Below, one piece after another: positions 19,570 through 29,695 of a stretch of 29,977 nt of DNA; the stretch's first letter is position 1; each line of letters begins with the position of its first letter. Origin of the DNA: Hofstenia miamia (Eukaryota > Xenacoelomorpha > Acoela); assembly GCA_004352715.1 (NCBI GenBank), contig SCFE01000045.1, positions 1,070,419 to 1,100,395 on the forward strand, written 5' to 3'. The notes under the pieces are model-generated. The model was not told the origin of the DNA, did not search any database, and saw nothing but the letters and a program-made list of their open reading frames with translations. The translations under genes were made by a program, and so were the position numbers.

Positions 19570-21300
19570 CACCAAATTATGTGTTTTGAAAGTTTAATAT
19601 GCATGCCTTTAACGGAAAAATGTTAATTCTTTTAAAATTTTCATTTTTACAGGAAATATAAGAGCATTCTTTATTTTTGATTGAATTAATAAACAATTTA
19701 TAATGTTTTAAAGGAACAGATTTCTTATATCCAATATTCATCAATGATTTAAAGAAATTTATAACAATAGATATAAATTCACTTGTGTGAGAACAGATTC
19801 TTTCAAAGGTCAATAACTTGCATTTAGTTGCCATCACCAGTTCTCCATTCCTTTGTTTGATTAGGATATCAAGAAACATTGCTTTATAATTGTAGATTTC
19901 ATGTAAATCATGTAAATGTAATGGATTTATGAACTATTTTACATCATCTATCATTAATTTTGGCAAATACAAATTATGTCGTCTAAATATCTTCTATAAA
20001 TAATAACAATTTTAGTGAATTTTTCAATAATATTTTTTTGTAGGTTATACATAAAAGTTTCAGCAATGTATAAAGCTGAGTTGCTTCCCATCGCCAAACC
20101 GGCTTTTTGAATAAATTTCCTCAATCCAAAAATGAAAACATTATTTTTGTAGACATTTTGCGTTATCTTTATAATGGGATACATTACATTTTAGTGATTT
20201 TCAAAGGGCAAGTTTCATAAATTTCTTTTTTCATAATTTCCAATGGTTCTGTAATAAGTATTGAGGTATAAAGTGTGCAGTTAGAAAAAAAACCTCACCA
20301 TGATTGTCACTAATTTTTGAATAAATTTCCTCAATCCAAAAATGAAAACATTATTTTTGTAGACATTTTGCGTTATCTTTATAATGGGATACATTACATT
20401 TTAGTGATTTTCAAAGGGCAAGTTTCATAAATTTCTTTTTTCATAATTTCCAATGGTTCTGTAATAAGTATTGAGGTATAAAGTGTGCAGTTAGAAAAAA
20501 AACCTCACCATGATTGTCACTAATTTTTGAATAAATTTCCTCAATCCAAAAATGAAAACATTATTTTTGTAGACATTTTGCGTTATCTTTATAATGGGAT
20601 ACATTACATTTTAGTGATTTTCAAAGGGCAAGTTTCATAAATTTCTTTTTTCATAATTTCCAATGGTTCTGTAATAAGTATTGAGGTATAAAGTGTGCAG
20701 TTAGAAAAAAAACCTCACCATGATTGTCACTAATTTTTGAATAAATTTCCTCAATCCAAAAATGAAAACATTATTTTTGTAGACATTTTGCGTTATCTTT
20801 ATAATGGGATACATTACATTTTAGTGATTTTCAAAGGGCAAGTTTCATAAATTTCTTTTTTCATAATTTCCAATGGTTCTGTAATAAGTATTGAGGTATA
20901 AAGTGTGCAGTTAGAAAAAAAACCTCACCATGATTGTCACTAATTTTTGAATAAATTTCCTCAATCCAAAAATGAAAACATTATTTTTGTAGACATTTTG
21001 CGTTATCTTTATAATGGGATACATTACATTTTAGTGATTTTCAAAGGGCAAGTTTCATAAATTTCTTTTTTCATAATTTCCAATGGTTCTGTAATAAGTA
21101 TTGAGGTATAAAGTGTGCAGTTAGAAAAAAAACCTCACCATGATTGTCACTAATTTTTGAATAAAGGCTTATTAAAAAGTCCAGAATGGTTGAAATATTG
21201 TTTTTTATGTCCTTAATTAATATTGAACACAGTTTGCCTATCATTGAATATAAATTATTTTTGAAATCAATATCGAGCATGATGTCCTCACATTAGTGGT
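19570..21300 (-). pseudogene. Penelope-like element reverse transcriptase with internal 210-bp array (PLE-3)
   Basis: Same family and orientation as PLE-2. The minus strand starts with an AT-rich frame 21280-21071 (SMIGKLCSILIKDIKNNIST, no clear motif), crosses the five-unit array, then reads PIIKITQNVYKNNVFIFGLR and FIQKAGLAMGSNSALYIAET at 20180-20070. YRRYLDDIICICQN is the YLDD box, followed by a stop at 19954. After a frameshift, HDLHEIYNYKAMFLDILIKQ gives the FLDIxI motif in frame 19879-19577. FERICSHTSEFISIVINFFK and IGYKKSVPLKHYKLFINSIK match the corresponding PLE-2 segments closely. Both catalytic aspartates are present, but the frame is broken at several points. No endonuclease domain follows. 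Confidence 0.8.
20111..21160. repeat. five perfect tandem copies of a 210-bp unit
   Basis: Units start at 20111, 20321, 20531, 20741 and 20951 with the word ATAAATTTCCTCAATCC. I saw no differences between units. The array sits within PLE-3. The unit length is 70 codons, but each unit contains stops in the PLE frame. TTTTTGAATAAA occurs at 20104-20115, just at the left edge, and at 21154-21165, just at the right edge, giving 12 bp of matching sequence at the two outer edges. Confidence 0.97.
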
Positions 21301-21479
21301 GATATTATTATTTGTGCTATTGTATCAGTGGGCATGTTTATATTTTGATTGGTTAACACCAGTTTTGTTCTCAATAGCATAATTTTTGTTTAATTATTTT
21401 ATGTTAAGTCTCGTAGCGAATGATCTTATTGAAAGCAAACGCTGAGGTTAAGCACAATCGAGTTAGGTAGGGTGTAGAC
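21301..21479. other. anonymous AT-rich DNA
   Basis: No gene. GCTGAGGTTAAGCACAATCG near 21441-21460 faintly recalls the 5S rRNA internal promoter region, but the surrounding sequence does not support a 5S gene. Confidence 0.4.
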
Positions 21480-21530
21480 CAGTGGTCTTCAACCTTTTTC
21501 CAGATGCCGCCCATTTTTGTAAGGTTTTTG
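21480..21530 (+). mobile_element. hAT-type terminal sequence (left end)
   Basis: CAGTGGTCTTCAACCTTTTT, followed by a short GC-rich segment (GATGCCGCCCA), closely follows the CAGNGGTTCTCAACCTTTTT terminal consensus common to non-autonomous hAT elements in animals. The matching inverted end (ending ...GACCACTG) was not found within the next several hundred bases, so the element is truncated or its far end is too diverged to see. Confidence 0.55.
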
Positions 21531-22025
21531 AAGAGAAAAATTTCCATCGCCCACTAGCATTTGATCAAAGAAGTCCGTATTCGTTGATACGCATTACATA
21601 AGACAAAGATTACAATGTAACTGATTGAAATTAAGTTATTTTAGAATGACTGCCTGTTTAGAGAAAGAAATTTTTAATATTAATGGAAAATAAAAAGCAC
21701 TTTGCAGACTATCTTAATCAAATGAGGTATTCAATAGAAAATTTTTATAACTAGCTTGTAATAAGCTCACATTTTAACAAAAAAGGTTAATATGGTTTAA
21801 TGAGCTTGTTGCTATGCGACTAAACATAGAATATCTGGTTCGATTTTTGTCATCAGGAAGAGACAGTCTCTCATTTTATTGCTTCTCAGGCAATTTCTTT
21901 CCTTGGTGATGATGTTTTTTCAGTACTAAGGCCTGATAATGTATCGGAAAACAGCAACAAATGCAGGTGATTTGAACACGAATTTGGGGCATGTAAAGCA
22001 TAACGGTTCGCTTATAAAAGAATAT
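21531..22025. other. possible interior of a decayed hAT element
   Basis: AT-rich and without any recognisable frame. A minus-strand frame at 22082-21876 has no motif and overlaps the small tandem repeat at 22026. If the terminus at 21480 is genuine, this is the body of that non-autonomous element. Confidence 0.35.
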
Positions 22026-22069
22026 AAAATGGTGATTGGACCCGTATAAAATGGTGATTGGACCCGTTC
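22026..22069 (+). repeat. 22-bp tandem duplication
   Basis: AAAATGGTGATTGGACCCGT begins at 22026 and again at 22048, a perfect 22-bp period over two copies. Confidence 0.85.
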
Positions 22070-22080
22070 TACACCATTTC

Positions 22081-22143
22081 AAGATCTATTTCAGAAAATG
22101 TAAGATCAAATTCAGAAAAACTAAGATCAATTTCAGAATGCTC
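22081..22143 (+). repeat. three-copy 21-bp tandem repeat
   Basis: AAGATC-led 21-bp units start at 22081, 22102 and 22123 with a shared TTCAGAA core and a few substitutions each. In one plus-strand frame they would encode a 7-residue repeat (KIYFRKC, KIKFRKT, KINFRML), but the frame has no other support. Confidence 0.8.
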
Positions 22144-23150
22144 AGAATCTTTAAATTTCCATATGTTTATTCATATGCAGGTTTTTGCATGTCTTATTCT
22201 ATACATTTACTCTGCATAACATTTTGATATGATTACTGTTATTATTACTAAATGTGGAATGTATGTACAGTAGATTATTGTATGTAAACAATTATTGACG
22301 CTCAAACGTTTTGTGGTCAAAAGTTAGACTTATCAGAAAAATGCTAACTTTCGAAATCTTCTGATATTCACCTCGTCTCATCTTTGCATCAAATCTAAAT
22401 TTGAAAGTTGTGAATAACCAAACTTAACAATTTGCGGAGTATGTAATAATTTAAAAATATATTTTTCATAGAGTTAAATAGGGCTAAAGAAGTTCTGCAG
22501 AAGGCTGAAAACAGCAAAGCAATTAGTAGTGACTGTCGACATGTACATGTAAAGTGTATATGTTTCTAAAGATACAACTCCATATTTCTACAAGAGAAAC
22601 GTTATAGCCTAAAGTTAAACCGAAAAGGACATGAACATTAAAGACCTTGTGTTCCTTCTGTAATAAAAGTAAAATAGCATATATTGAATGTCCAGTGTAG
22701 ACAGGTAAATTACAACACTAAATATGCTCAGGGTGTTTCCTACGCCTTGAAAATTGGATTTCTTATGGATAAAATTTTAAACATGCTATAAACTGAAATG
22801 TGTCTACCGCGATATGAAATCTGAAATAGCCACTACTGCACGGTGGTACCATCCAGGTGAAGGCCACTTATGCAGATTATAGATGAGTTACACTGGTTAA
22901 ACGCGTTTTTATTTCATCTTTCACCTAAATTTCAGAGTTGAGATTGTAATGGCGAAGTAAATAATTATAAGTAAAGTTTGTTTAGTTAATAAATTATCCA
23001 TTATTGGGTGATAGGGCAGATATCATTTCCCTTACTTTACACAACATTGAAAATTACAATAGACAGGGAAAATTCAGAATAGCAACGATACAAACGGGCG
23101 AATTTTGAAGAACAGAAACAATTATAAACGCATGTAATAAGACTGTGGAT
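22144..23150. other. 1 kb without recognisable genes
   Basis: AT-rich; no frame with a recognised domain on either strand, no RNA gene and no clear repeat. Confidence 0.5.
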
Positions 23151-23235
23151 CAGGGGTGTACACATCATTTTCTGATGTGGGGACATCTCAGTCATTATCA
23201 AGTGAGTGAACAAAAGCGGGTAATGCCCGCGAAAA
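23151..23235 (+). mobile_element. possible hAT-type terminus with two subterminal hairpins
   Basis: CAGGGGTGTACACAT starts at 23151 and is of the CAGGGGTG type seen at hAT ends. ACATCA-TTTTC-TGATGT (23162-23178) and GCGGG-TAATG-CCCGC (23216-23230) are two perfect small hairpins close behind it. No opposite end was found. The long minus-strand frame 23384-23037 runs through these hairpins and is not considered coding. Confidence 0.4.
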
Positions 23236-23829
23236 TTTTTCAAAATATTGAAAAAATAGACTCTAAAAATTCTATTAATGACGTCAGTTTTGAATTTTGA
23301 CAAAGTTTTTTGTTTTAGCCAATCAAAATCAATTTTGCGCCCTCGACGGGTGACATTTAACCATGTCCCCGTTGCGTACTCCAATGCTACGGATTGAATT
23401 CGCTAGATGTCGTTAAGCTGAAGTAATAAATATATGTAGAATTCTGTGAATTATTCAATCTCTAAACAATTGTATTTAATTTTTTTCCATTGCACTGAAC
23501 AAATTGATTTCTGAGTAAATTATTATTATCAATATTTTGCTTAGCTGCATATAGATAATCAATAAATAAATATAACTCATCAAACTTTCGTCAAATACTG
23601 CATTTTCAGGAGAAGGGCCTCACAAAAAATAACATCTATTATGCCAATAAGCCCTCTTCCAAGGCTTTTTATGACAAAACACCCTACTGGGGATGATTGA
23701 AATTAGAACAACAGTTTTCGTCCTTAATCCCAGTAATTCATATGATTTATAACATTATTTGTTTTCCTTATAATTTAAGCGAACACATTTAAAAAATCTG
23801 TCCTGGATTGAATCCATCAAATTCTTCTG
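23236..23829. other. anonymous DNA
   Basis: No gene is recognised. The part to about 23400 is slightly richer in GC (GCCCTCGACGGGTGACATTT) and may belong to the hAT-like element at 23151. Confidence 0.4.
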
Positions 23830-24655
23830 TATTCTCAGCTAATTTTTTATTTGGATTCCAGCTGGTATTGCTTTAGTTTTTGCATTATTCTTAAACATTT
23901 GCTATAAGTGAAAAAGTCGATAAGTTGGCAGGCCACTGCAAAATTTGCAAATATATTTCTCTGACGAAAATTTGGTCGTGCCTTGAGGTGTGAGGGGTCA
24001 CCTCGTCTTCCTGAAGAATCCATCCAGTCCGATGACACCAGTCTGCAAATGGAATAAACTCTGATAAAATATCAGTATGCTTTGAACTGTCTATATTACC
24101 TTCTTCCACAATTTTCAAGTATAAACCTTTAAAGCTTAAAGAACCCTAAACCATACATTTTTGGGAAAATTTTGGAAATTGATTAAGAGGCGTCATAGCT
24201 GTCGTAGACCAATGAGAAGTGTTGTTTCTATGCAGCTGGCACATGCACTCATCAGTTAAGCAAACATTTTTAAAAAATCCACCCAGCGACCACGTTTAAC
24301 AGAAGCTAACCCGGTGCTTTTTCTTTTTGTGTCAAAACTTGCACTTTTTCGAACGTTTTTTGACAAATCCCTGCCTTTGAAAGTGCTCGGTACACTGTCG
24401 ATGTTGAGACTATTTTGCTATAGGTTTCTTGAAAATTTGACTTCAAATAAGCGGTTGATTTCAATGGATTTTGTAAAGCAATTTTGGCAAATTTTTGCAT
24501 TCATTTCCAGACAATTTGAGGGGTCGCCCACTTCCTTTTTTCTGTAGACTTTTTTTTGAGTTCATACCACCCGATATCTTGAGTAAAGTTTTGCATTCTG
24601 TTGTTCCAGTAGAGTAAAGATATTAGTGAACGTTTCTTGCATCTTGACGAGGCAT
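23830..24655 (-). pseudogene. Tc1-like transposase, nearly full length but broken
   Basis: The probable start is the ATG at 24655-24653 (MPRQDARN). The minus strand then gives, with frameshifts, STGTTECKTLLKISGG (first helix-turn-helix) and KKGSGRPLKLSGNE, whose GRP is the usual hook between the two DNA-binding helices. QNPLKSTAYLKSNF and STVYRALSKAGI (second helix-turn-helix) lie in frame 24500-24306. NVCLTDECMCQLHRNN has the first catalytic Asp (24253-24251). EEGNIDSSKHTDILSEFIPF and GWILQEDEVTPHTSRHDQIF hold the second block, where active enzymes have EDNAPPHTS; the Asp is kept but the neighbours are changed. ILQWPANLSTFSLIANV then a stop corresponds to the SPDLNPIENVW block, with the final catalytic acid lost (IAN for IEN). 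It is an inactive copy. I did not locate terminal inverted repeats. Confidence 0.85.
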
Positions 24656-25898
24656 GCTTAGTGAAAATTCATAAAGTCGCTGTTCTCATCCGTTGTGTGT
24701 ATGTGTGTGAACCAGCCAAAATTTTCAAAGTGGTTAGAACTCATATATTACAATTGCTTGGATTTTTCTAGATAAATTTTTTTCAACTAAGCTAATATAT
24801 TCCATTAAATAATAATAATAAACTCTTTTAATGAATACTCATTAGAAGCAAAAAATTGTATGAACATCACGAAATTCCATTTCGTTCTGTGTACATCAAT
24901 TTTTAACCCATTTTATCCAGATGTTTTGAATTTGCAAAATCATATTCAACTCTCACCAATGTGGTTTTGGGTCTACTCACAACCATGGCATAAATTGAAT
25001 TCGGATCTAATACAAAATCCGTTGTTCACGTTCCAAATCAGAATGAGAAGATATTTTCCTGGATAATTATATTCAATCTTCACTTATTTTAATGTCAAGT
25101 ATTGATTTTGACGTAGGATCACGCTGGTCCAGAATTTTACTAACCCATGGTGATGGCGTCCCGTGCCCATGCTATGATCCCATTATCATAACGCTTGCTT
25201 TGGAGAAAGAGGGAAAAAATCTATAATAATATTCTGAAATCCGTGGTCTCAATTTCTTCCTTTATTGTCCCACTTACTTATTATTCCTCATTACAGTGAA
25301 ATATGAAATTTCAGAACCCATTTAGTGGAACTGAACGGTTTAACAGAGTTCTATTTTGAAATACATCGATTACTACTATTTGAGTTTAAAGCATTTTAAA
25401 TGCAAGTGATGTAGGGATGTCTAATAAGTCATAGTGAGAAGCAGATTTGAAAGCCACATATTTTAGATGTGAGTTAGGGGGATCCAAAATGGTTTTGGAT
25501 AAAATTCAAAGACCGTCACGGTTTTTCTCCTAAGTCAATTTAAATGATATGTAGTAATGTGCATACTTGTAAACTATTTTCATTTTTGGGTATAATATTG
25601 ATTTATCTAGTTTTTTCATACATAATCATATCCACATTTCACATACACTATGCTTACAAACTCTTTAGAAAATATGCTGGACTCTTGCATATTGTAAAAT
25701 GAGATCTTTGTTTAATATTGTAAATATTTTTTATTATTATTTGTTTTTTTATCAAAAACTTCTTTATTGTATTTTTTTTCTATTTATTAATGCATATTTC
25801 ATTTCTGAGTTCTAGAGGCCTATATTAATTACAATATGTTTTAGGCTATTAAGTGTGAAGCAATCATTTCGATTATTTTTACTATGTAGGTTTTTAGT
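24656..25898. other. 1.2 kb without recognised genes; one unassigned frame
   Basis: The only frame with a slightly protein-like composition is at 24860-25063 (plus), with NLQNHIQLSPMWFWVYSQPW and NPLFTFQIRMRRYFPG. It matches no family I know, and I see no flanking splice sites that would frame it as an exon. The rest is AT-rich with no features. Confidence 0.4.
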
Positions 25899-26021
25899 TC
25901 TATTATTTCTTTGTATATATTCGTTAAGAAACTATAAGGATATCTTGTTATTTACAAATTTTGGATCTATTATTTCTTTGTATATATTCGTTAAGAAACT
26001 ATAAGGATATCTTGTTATTTA
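25899..26021 (+). repeat. 56-bp direct repeat, period 67 bp
   Basis: 25899-25954 and 25966-26021 are apparently identical (TCTATTATTTCTTTGTATAT and onward to GTTATTTA), separated by 11 bp of unique sequence. Confidence 0.9.
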
Positions 26022-26516
26022 ATTTTCCAATATGTGGATACATTTAATGACCAAACATATATTTTTAGCATTTGTAATCTTGATAGATGTTGTGACAAAA
26101 AACGTACTTATTCTAATGCATGTACTAACTGCTTATCATATGTTTACCTTTTTGCCATAGATGATATACTAATTTTACTCTAGAGACAATTTCTTTAGTA
26201 TTTTAGACAAGAACTTTGTAAACTTCAAATTATTATCAATATCCAGTGCAAGATATTTCATTGTTTACTTAATTGTTTGCGATACTAAGTGATAGTGGCT
26301 TAACAACTATATTATGTTCGTTTGGTGGGAAAAAACTTTTTGTAAATCATCATTGAAATGATGGATTAAGGATAGCTATTTTTGGAGATCTTGTGTAGCT
26401 TTTAGTGGGTTATTTGATGTTCTAACTATAAATAATCCGCGCATTGATAGAGAGTGCTTTTGTAAATTTCTACAATTATATATATGTAACGAAAATAGTA
26501 TTGTATCAAGTTCTGT
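26022..26516. other. anonymous AT-rich DNA
   Basis: No coding frame, RNA gene or transposon is recognised. Confidence 0.5.
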
Positions 26517-26546
26517 ACCCCGTCTATTTACCTAAATTAGTTGTTG

Positions 26547-26582
<36 letters not shown>

Positions 26583-26618
26583 TATACCCGTCTATTTACC
26601 TAAATTAGTTGTTTTAAG

Positions 26619-26650
<32 letters not shown>
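26517..26650 (+). repeat. 29-bp direct repeat interleaved with (TA)n tracts
   Basis: ACCCGTCTATTTACCTAAAT and the following 9 bp occur at 26517-26545 and 26586-26614. Each is followed by a (TA)n tract (about 26546-26585 and 26621-26650). A slipped duplication across the microsatellite would explain the structure. Confidence 0.85.
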
Positions 26651-27989
26651 TGTGGCTAAGCTGAAACTAATCCATAATTTACATAAGCAAAATAGTTCTG
26701 CCTACACTTATTTAAAACATTATTACTGAAATATTTAATAAAGCACGTAGCCAGTATTATCACATAAGGGGGTCAATATTCATTGATAGGAATTTCTACT
26801 TTCCTTAAAATTTAGACTAAAATTTCACCAAGACTCGGTTTCAAATTTATGTTGCAAGCATTGTCGTAGGCATGATTTTCTGACGGTGATATTTGTGAGC
26901 AATCGAGGAAATGACAAATTTTTTTGGAAATAGAAAATAAATAGACTTTAGAAATGAATTTCAAGAATTTATTGAGAGCAATTGAATTAAACAATTTTAT
27001 TTTTACGTCCTAAGGTTGCTTTTAGCTTTATCGTATAAAAGGGGTTTCCTGACCTTCAAGGTGTAAATCTATAATGTTCTCAAATATTTAATTATATTGA
27101 TCTATTAATGGTACTGGATCTGTGAAATTTAAATTCAGCATATTATGAAATAGCCTGGAAAAAAGATTTTTCTAAATAAACAACTCCTTTTTACGGATTC
27201 CAGTAATATTATCAAGGAAAATTTGAACTATGCAAATCTTATCTAATTAAAATTTTATTTTTTAATGTCTGTCAAAAAGTCAATGTAATGCTCCGGAAAT
27301 TACGAGGCTTTTCAATTTTATCGATTGGATTTCAAATTTTCTTCAATTGCAATTTTAAATATATTTAATTAAATTTCAATTAATAAGTGAAAATATAATG
27401 GAATCAAAAACTAATGCTAATTATAATTTAAGTATAGATCGCATTATAAAATGTAATTGTACACTTTGAATTTTAATTGTTTATAATAGACAGCGTGACG
27501 CAAAGTTCATTTAATTTACGAAGCAAATGAACACTACGAAACTATATGTGAATGGTAATTTAAATGAATGAAACATTGACAAATTTGTGGACAGTTTCTA
27601 CTAAAAACATTGGGACATTATTTCTTAGACTATGATTTTATCACAAATTTGCTAGAAAATGTGAATCCAGACTGCCAATGTGCAAAAAGTAAAATTATAG
27701 GATTACTTAGAAAACAGACAAATGTTTAGAACTATGTAAATATTGATGTTGACAACACTAGTTGGAATACTTAAATAAATTGAATGTACTAATCCAGAAC
27801 TAACTTGATTTTAGTGTAGGAAATGCCTTGAAAAGTATCCATTTTTTCTTGATCTAAATTCAGGATAACTTTTTTGAATATTTTTCTTGCACTTAGAGTA
27901 TTCTATCGGATTCTCAGATATTCATGATGTATGTGAGCATAAATACCCATCATAGCAATATCTAACATTTTTCTGTTCTAACTAGTGCT
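26651..27989. other. 1.3 kb without recognisable genes
   Basis: AT-rich; a 60-codon minus-strand frame at 26994-26812 has no motif. Nothing else stands out. The final bases flank the 3' tail of the non-LTR element. Confidence 0.5.
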
Positions 27990-28397
27990 TACTACTACTA
28001 CTACTACTAAAAGACTTTATTTAGTCATGTTACAGACTACAAAATATCTATAAGAGTTTGCATTTACAATCAATACAAGAACAAAATATAAAACGGCTGC
28101 AACCTTCCCGAGAATAATAATCTCGTAAAAAATTGAAAAATATCGCCTTTAATGTTTCTTTAAAAAATCTAGGTCTTTTATAAATTGACAAATTATATTT
28201 GGCTTGAAGACAGTTCACGTAATAAACAGTTCTTGTGAAAAAAGACTTTTCTGTTCCTTTCAAACGAGTTTTTTGTATAGTAAATTTGAGTCTATTACTA
28301 CTACGTAAACCAGGTCGTGAATTTTTTGCAATGCTGACATATTTCCAAACGTCAACATCATACATACCAGTTACTAGTTTATTGAATAAAAGGATAT
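27990..28397 (-). pseudogene. 3' end of a non-LTR retrotransposon with trinucleotide tail
   Basis: The minus strand is open from the small gap (28397) to the stop at 28048: ILLFNKLVTGMYDVDVWKYV, NSRPGLRSSNRLKFTIQKTR, LKGTEKSFFTRTV and finally CSRFIFCSCIDCKCKLL. The first parts match the C-terminal region downstream of reverse transcriptase in CR1/L2/jockey-like elements (RSSN-LKF...TE-SFF-R-V-LFNSLP). The C-x-C-x2-C-x-C ending is a small cysteine cluster found at the C-terminus of some of them. After the stop, a short 3' UTR ends in AATAAAGTCTTTT and (AGT)6 on the minus strand, the microsatellite tail left by target-primed reverse transcription. The last 117 codons are open without a frameshift, so this copy is younger than the one at 2979-4040. 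The remainder is lost across the gap and (TA)n. Confidence 0.8.
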
Positions 28398-28472
28398 NNN
28401 NNNNNTATATATATATATATATATATATTTATTTTGTTTATTTATTTATATATATACATATATATATATATG
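28398..28472. repeat. 8-N gap and (TA)n microsatellites
   Basis: Eight N at 28398-28405 precede a (TA)n tract and a second TA-rich tract to about 28472. The 5' continuation of the non-LTR element is not recognisable beyond them, so the join may be a misassembly or a truncation at the microsatellite. Confidence 0.85.
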
Positions 28473-29170
28473 AGAATTTCTTAATTTTTTATACAAGAGT
28501 GCAATATCAACTTTTAGAAATTCCATTTTACATTAGGTATTTTTTAAATATCTGTAGTATTTTAGCCAGCAATATGTAAATTATCGACCTTGATATTATA
28601 TCTGACTGTTATGTTTTCAAAGCCAATTAATAAAAATATTTATTTTTTATGATTTCCTCATTTTCCATAAAAATCCAGAAAATGTTTCAATTCCATTTTT
28701 ATCAATGAAATTTTTTTTTAAATTATTAATGTATTTTATTTTTTGGGCGAAGATGTATTGCATGTGCTTCATTTAAAGAAGTAAGCACAATGACATGACG
28801 TAAATACTCTATAGCTTTGACATTTGCAGTTTTGAAAAGGTAAATTACGAAAATACTTCCTTAAATCTCAAGGTCGCATTAGCGCAAAAACAAGCGCCGT
28901 TCATATAGATTTGGCCATTTTCCAGGTTATCATGAATCTCTGCTATGGACAATGAGCAGTAACTTAAAATAATCGTTTGCACTTTGTATATTGTTTATGA
29001 TTAGTGAACCCAAGACATCTCTTTAAGTAATGCTAATGAGTGAACAAATTATATATAAAAGAATTAGTGACATTTTACTTTTTGAAGCACTATTTATGAA
29101 CATGCGTTGACTCTTTGAGTTATAGATCCTTAAACTTCATCTAAAAATCCAATATTGGTTGTTATTGTAG
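28473..29170. other. anonymous AT-rich DNA
   Basis: No recognisable gene. TTGTTATTGTAG at 29159-29170 is an acceptable splice-acceptor-like sequence in front of the open frame described next. Confidence 0.45.
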
Positions 29171-29505
29171 GCTAGAATATTTTGGTCATATGTTGGAACA
29201 ACGCAGAAAAATAGTAGATTTGGTATACTTACAGAATATATTAAGGAAATTGATCTTGTGCCGCGATAGATATTCGAACTTTTTAATGGGTGCTAATAAA
29301 TATTGTGAACTGTTAATATTTGTCCCAACGTTTATAAGCCTATGGTTTATCATTAATATTTTAAAAATGCTAATATTGCAAAAACTATTTAACAGCATTA
29401 AGCGATGCACGACAGCGCTGTATTTACTGTTTGAAGTTGCAGGGATAAAATTTTACTTTTCCATTTTTTTGAAGTACATGATTGCTCCGTGTCCCTTTGT
29501 TTGGT
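29171..29505 (+). CDS. low-confidence candidate internal exon of a membrane protein
   Basis: A plus-strand frame is open from an acceptor-like TTGTTATTGTAG (ending at 29170) to a donor-like G|GTTAGT at about 29505. It encodes about 110 residues. The start is mixed and charged (LEQRRKIVDLVYLQN, KLILCRDRYSNFLMGANKYC). Two hydrophobic stretches follow: ELLIFVPTFISLWFIINILK, and a second around YLLFEVAGIKFYFSIFLKYM. I recognise no family. Frames of this length and hydrophobicity occur by chance in DNA this rich in A and T, and opposite-strand frames of 74 and 72 codons overlap it. Confidence 0.2.
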
Positions 29506-29695
29506 TAGTACACCGAGCAGCTGAGACGAATGTCTGAATAAAAATTTCAGAGTTCTATATGGCTCAAATGTGACCAAATAATATTCTGAGTTCAGCAACA
29601 GATGCTTTAGCAACAAAGTTCATTGATAAATCTTATTCATAAAGGAAGTTAGTGGCCAAAATTTCATTCATTGAATTGCAAATTTCAATAATGAT

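Noticed and set aside
20111-21160. CRISPR-like array
   Set aside because: The 210-bp units are contiguous and identical with no spacers, in a eukaryotic retroelement.
21440-21479. 5S rRNA-like GGTTAAGCACAATCG segment
   Set aside because: Only about 15 bp resemble the 5S internal promoter and spacing to other conserved 5S blocks is wrong.
23037-23384. 115-codon minus-strand frame
   Set aside because: It runs through two hairpins of a probable non-autonomous transposon end and shows no domain; likely chance.
23847-24038. Minus-strand frame MSSDWMDSSG...
   Set aside because: It is an alternative frame of the Tc1-like transposase, whose proper motifs are in the overlapping frame 24118-23891.
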